This document shows, in pieces, positions 61,451 through 64,000 of a stretch of DNA of 64,000 nt (its first letter is position 1; every line of letters begins with the position of its first letter). The stretch is from Lachnoanaerobaculum saburreum DSM 3986. Its GTDB lineage: Bacteria > Bacillota > Clostridia > Lachnospirales > Lachnospiraceae. Position numbers and translations under genes: made by a program. The notes beneath the pieces are model-generated. The model ran no database searches. It saw only the letters and a list, made by a program, of their open reading frames with translations, and had not been told where the DNA came from. The stretch is from NCBI RefSeq assembly GCF_000185385.1, contig NZ_GL622296.1:1-64000 (forward strand), read 5' to 3'.

Positions 61451-62029
61451 CTACGGAATCACCAATATCCAGCCGTCAAGTATCTTGTTCGGATCCTTTA
61501 TCAAATCCTTATTAGCATCTACTATTTTGGGATACAAAGAGCCGTTACCGTAATAACTTTTAGCAATCTTCCACAGACAATCCCCTTTTTTTACAGTATA
61601 CGTTCTCCTTTTGGGCGGTTCAGATTGAGTGTTGGTCGCCTCCTGTACCTGTTGTAACCCGACATCACCTGTAGTAGCGGTATAAGGGCTGGCCGCAATT
61701 CGTATCTCTGTAAGCTCCATAGTAAATTTTTCACCGTCTCTTATGCTCGCATCACTGTTGGACTTAAAAGCGGTTATAAGCATACTTGACAGGATATTCC
61801 TGCCGACGTATTTTACTATCTCCGCATTCTTCTTCATCTGCTCTATTCGGTGTCTGGTATTTTCCCACTCATCCCCGACTATATAACCTGAAATACTAAG
61901 AGTTATCGGACCTCTTTTTGCGTGATCGGAAAGAGGAATCCCGCTTTCAACAGGATGTGAACTTACTTCCACGCTTTGATTTACTTCTTCAGTCTCACAA
62001 AAAACATATAATCCGTTAATAAGTGCCAT
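61451..62029 (-). CDS. LysM tail protein (XkdP-like)
   Basis: 192 residues. The first part (about 1-120) is the tail-tube-adaptor domain, and the C-terminal LysM motif begins RTYTVKKGDCLWKIAKSYYGNGSLYPKIVDAN and ends DGWILVIP. XkdP/gp53-like proteins connect tube and hub. Overlaps the tape measure stop by one base. Confidence 0.88.
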   Translation of the reverse strand: MALINGLYVFCETEEVNQSVEVSSHPVESGIPLSDHAKRGPITLSISGYIVGDEWENTRHRIEQMKKNAEIVKYVGRNILSSMLITAFKSNSDASIRDGEKFTMELTEIRIAASPYTATTGDVGLQQVQEATNTQSEPPKRRTYTVKKGDCLWKIAKSYYGNGSLYPKIVDANKDLIKDPNKILDGWILVIP

Positions 62030-64000
62030 TATACCTCCACAGCTACAAGCCTTGTTCTTGACATACTCTCATAGCTTTCTTTAATAGACTCTTTAACCCA
62101 TCTTTGTACTTTACGCTTATTGGAGTCGCTTGCACTTGCTCCGTTTAAATTAAGTACAAAGCTTGGAGAGTAATTATTACTTGTGCTTTGGCTTCTGCTT
62201 GTTACATTGCTTGTACTTATCCCTCTTACCGGTTCGGAAGCACTCTGCACAGTATTTGATACGGATTTAGCACTTTCGGCTACCTTAGGTTTTAAACTTT
62301 CAAGCCCCTTTATGAGTCCAAGGTCAAAAAATCTGGCACTTTTAACAGCCACCCTTGACGGAGAATGAATATCCAAAGACTTATTAACAGTCTGACTTAC
62401 GCTGTTGGCAATATCTCTGGCCTTTTCCATTATAATGCCCTTTTTAGATGCCAATCCGTCTGCAAATCCTTGTCCTGCCATCTCACCCGAAGGTTTTAGA
62501 TTAATATTGTTAAACGGCGGATTTACAGCTTTGGCGGCATTTGTTCCTGCCGAAGTGATAGAAGGTATTCCACTTGTCATGCCGGTGGCAAATGCGGTTG
62601 ACGCACCTGTAGCACTTTGAGTCATAGCTGTGTCAAATGTGGATTGCTGACCTGCAAGAGATTGTGTAAATGTCATTCCGATATTTGCAGTAGAAGTATT
62701 AACCGCATTAGTATCCAGTACAAATGCACTTGATGCTGTAGCGGAGACTCCCTGCATTGCACTCGCAACAGTAGCTTCATTGGATTTGATACCGTTGGCA
62801 ATACTGTTACAAGTCTTAGCACCCGTATCAGAAGCATCCTTACCGTCATCTCCACTAAACCACGACTTTACACCATCCATAATGCCCTTGCCTAAGCCCT
62901 TTATAGCACCCATAAGCATTTTCGGAAGATTGGTTATAATAGCAACAATCCCATTAAATAAGGCCTCTCCAAGCTGTGGCAAAGCTCCTATAATACCTGT
63001 TATCAAATGCCCTATTATCTCACCTGCTTTTTCACCAATCATCGGCATAGACTGTGCAATTCCGCTTATAAGCTGTCCCAAAATGTTAATTCCTGTAGAT
63101 AAGATATTGGGAAGCATTAATACTACACCGTCAATGAATGATAGAACCGCACTATAAGCTCCTTGCACCATAGACGGAAGAGCCGGAGCAATTCCGTTTG
63201 CAATCTCCAAAATAAGCTGTGTACCTACAAAGAATAATTGAGATGCCATAGAAAATAAGCTTGATGCAAGCAAAGGGATAGCGGTAACTGCGGCATTTAC
63301 TACAGACGGAATATTCTCTCTAACCAAACCTACCAATCCGTTCATAATTGTCATACCGCCGTTTATCACTCCGGGCAATAGTGTAGGTAATGCCTGTACA
63401 GCCTGATCAAGAGCTCCTCTTACTATAGGAGCAAACTCCACTACAGCATCCTTTAATCCTTCAATCACTGTAGGCAAAGCTTTAACCACATTTTGGACAA
63501 CAGGCTTAACATTCTTTACAATAGCCGAAAAAGACTTTGTAAGATTTCCTGTCAATTTCTTAATATCGGCATCGGAATCTCCCAGACTTCCTACAAGTGT
63601 CTGCGCTGCCGCCTTAAAAAGCCCTATAGAACCCGATACCGTCTGATTGGCTTCTCTTTCAAAGTTTCCTGCATACTGTGAAGTTCTCTCAAAAAAGTAC
63701 TTCATAGACAATTCCGCTTTTTCAGAGTTACTCATCTCATTCCACGTCTTTTTTAATCCTTGCGCCTGTGCATATGCTCCCAAAGTAGTAGCATTCATAG
63801 CTACTCCAAGGTTATCCATCATAGTATAGTTACCCTTAGCCGCACCCGTTACAGCTTCAAGTGCATCAGCCTGGTCTATACCCATAATAGAAGCCACATC
63901 TGCCGCTCTTTGCATTGCCTGCACAGATAAGTCTAATGACCTTTGTTGTTCAAGACCTGAACCTTGGAACAGTGAACCCATCTTATTTAAGTTCGCAAGG
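62029..64000 (-). CDS. Tail tape measure protein, 5' end beyond the window
   Basis: At least 657 residues; the frame stays open at 64000 (LANLNKMGSLF upstream of the first ATG), so the N-terminal part is missing. The visible segment has the TP901-type core (QAMQRAADVASIMGIDQADALEAVTGAAKGNYTMMDNLGVAMNATT), several hydrophobic stretches (about 200-370), and a C-terminal part with SIKESYESMSRTRLVAVEV. It sets tail length and is located as expected before LysM and baseplate genes. Confidence 0.88.
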   Translation of the reverse strand, partial: LANLNKMGSLFQGSGLEQQRSLDLSVQAMQRAADVASIMGIDQADALEAVTGAAKGNYTMMDNLGVAMNATTLGAYAQAQGLKKTWNEMSNSEKAELSMKYFFERTSQYAGNFEREANQTVSGSIGLFKAAAQTLVGSLGDSDADIKKLTGNLTKSFSAIVKNVKPVVQNVVKALPTVIEGLKDAVVEFAPIVRGALDQAVQALPTLLPGVINGGMTIMNGLVGLVRENIPSVVNAAVTAIPLLASSLFSMASQLFFVGTQLILEIANGIAPALPSMVQGAYSAVLSFIDGVVLMLPNILSTGINILGQLISGIAQSMPMIGEKAGEIIGHLITGIIGALPQLGEALFNGIVAIITNLPKMLMGAIKGLGKGIMDGVKSWFSGDDGKDASDTGAKTCNSIANGIKSNEATVASAMQGVSATASSAFVLDTNAVNTSTANIGMTFTQSLAGQQSTFDTAMTQSATGASTAFATGMTSGIPSITSAGTNAAKAVNPPFNNINLKPSGEMAGQGFADGLASKKGIIMEKARDIANSVSQTVNKSLDIHSPSRVAVKSARFFDLGLIKGLESLKPKVAESAKSVSNTVQSASEPVRGISTSNVTSRSQSTSNNYSPSFVLNLNGASASDSNKRKVQRWVKESIKESYESMSRTRLVAVEV

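Overview
The window is low-GC chromosomal DNA from a Gram-positive anaerobe. The best guess is a Lachnospiraceae-type Firmicute (oral or gut Clostridia). Supporting signs are strong AGGAGG ribosome sites, an hrcA-grpE-dnaK-dnaJ operon under a perfect CIRCE operator, glucan/choline-type cell-wall-binding repeats, a SipW/TasA-like fibre operon and a PBSX-like contractile-tail prophage. The genus assignment is inference, because no rRNA lies inside the window.

Region 1 (1-31800) is mostly core genome. It opens with three near-perfect tandem promoters firing leftward out of the window, probably serving an rRNA operon. A rightward housekeeping operon follows (holA, xpt, two metallophosphoesterases, an RlmL-type rRNA methyltransferase, rdgB). 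Next is a roughly 0.5-kb leftward transcription unit with promoter and terminator but no gene, a candidate structured RNA. Leftward operons then encode a rhamnose-type surface glycan export set (rfbC, ABC permease, ABC ATPase, giant multidomain glycosyltransferase), the heat-shock operon, and an NSS transporter with a tryptophanase-family lyase. A divergent YheO/DauR-like regulator faces the lyase. After two cell-surface genes comes a seven-gene leftward operon: sensor kinase, LuxR-type regulator, two short SipW-dependent proteins (one frameshifted), SipW signal peptidase, DUF5305 protein and a major TasA-like protein.

Region 2 (32100-52500) is accessory and heavily rearranged. A four-gene module (DUF6978-like, DUF1828/1829, ImmA/IrrE metallopeptidase, DUF4411 PIN nuclease) lies beside a tyrosine recombinase broken by an amber codon and next to tRNA-Pro. 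This is the best candidate in the window for a toxin-antitoxin or defence system. It is followed by a pile-up of insertion sequences: IS1634-type fragments, a broken DDE element, IS1182, dead IS110, IS1380 and ISL3, with a 0.65-kb inverted repeat carrying two truncated Rpn-type nuclease genes. Further right is a degraded second copy of the cell-wall-protein/PIN locus and a set of small decayed genes.

Region 3 (52496-64000) is the late end of a prophage. It begins at a 3' fragment of tRNA-Lys (attachment junction). Reading leftward from the window edge it holds tape measure, LysM tail protein, baseplate plug, XkdQ-like, DUF2577, DUF2634, baseplate J, DUF2313, tail fibres, small proteins, a HicA/HicB pair, holin and a cell-wall-binding endolysin. 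Its integrase and head genes lie beyond position 64000.
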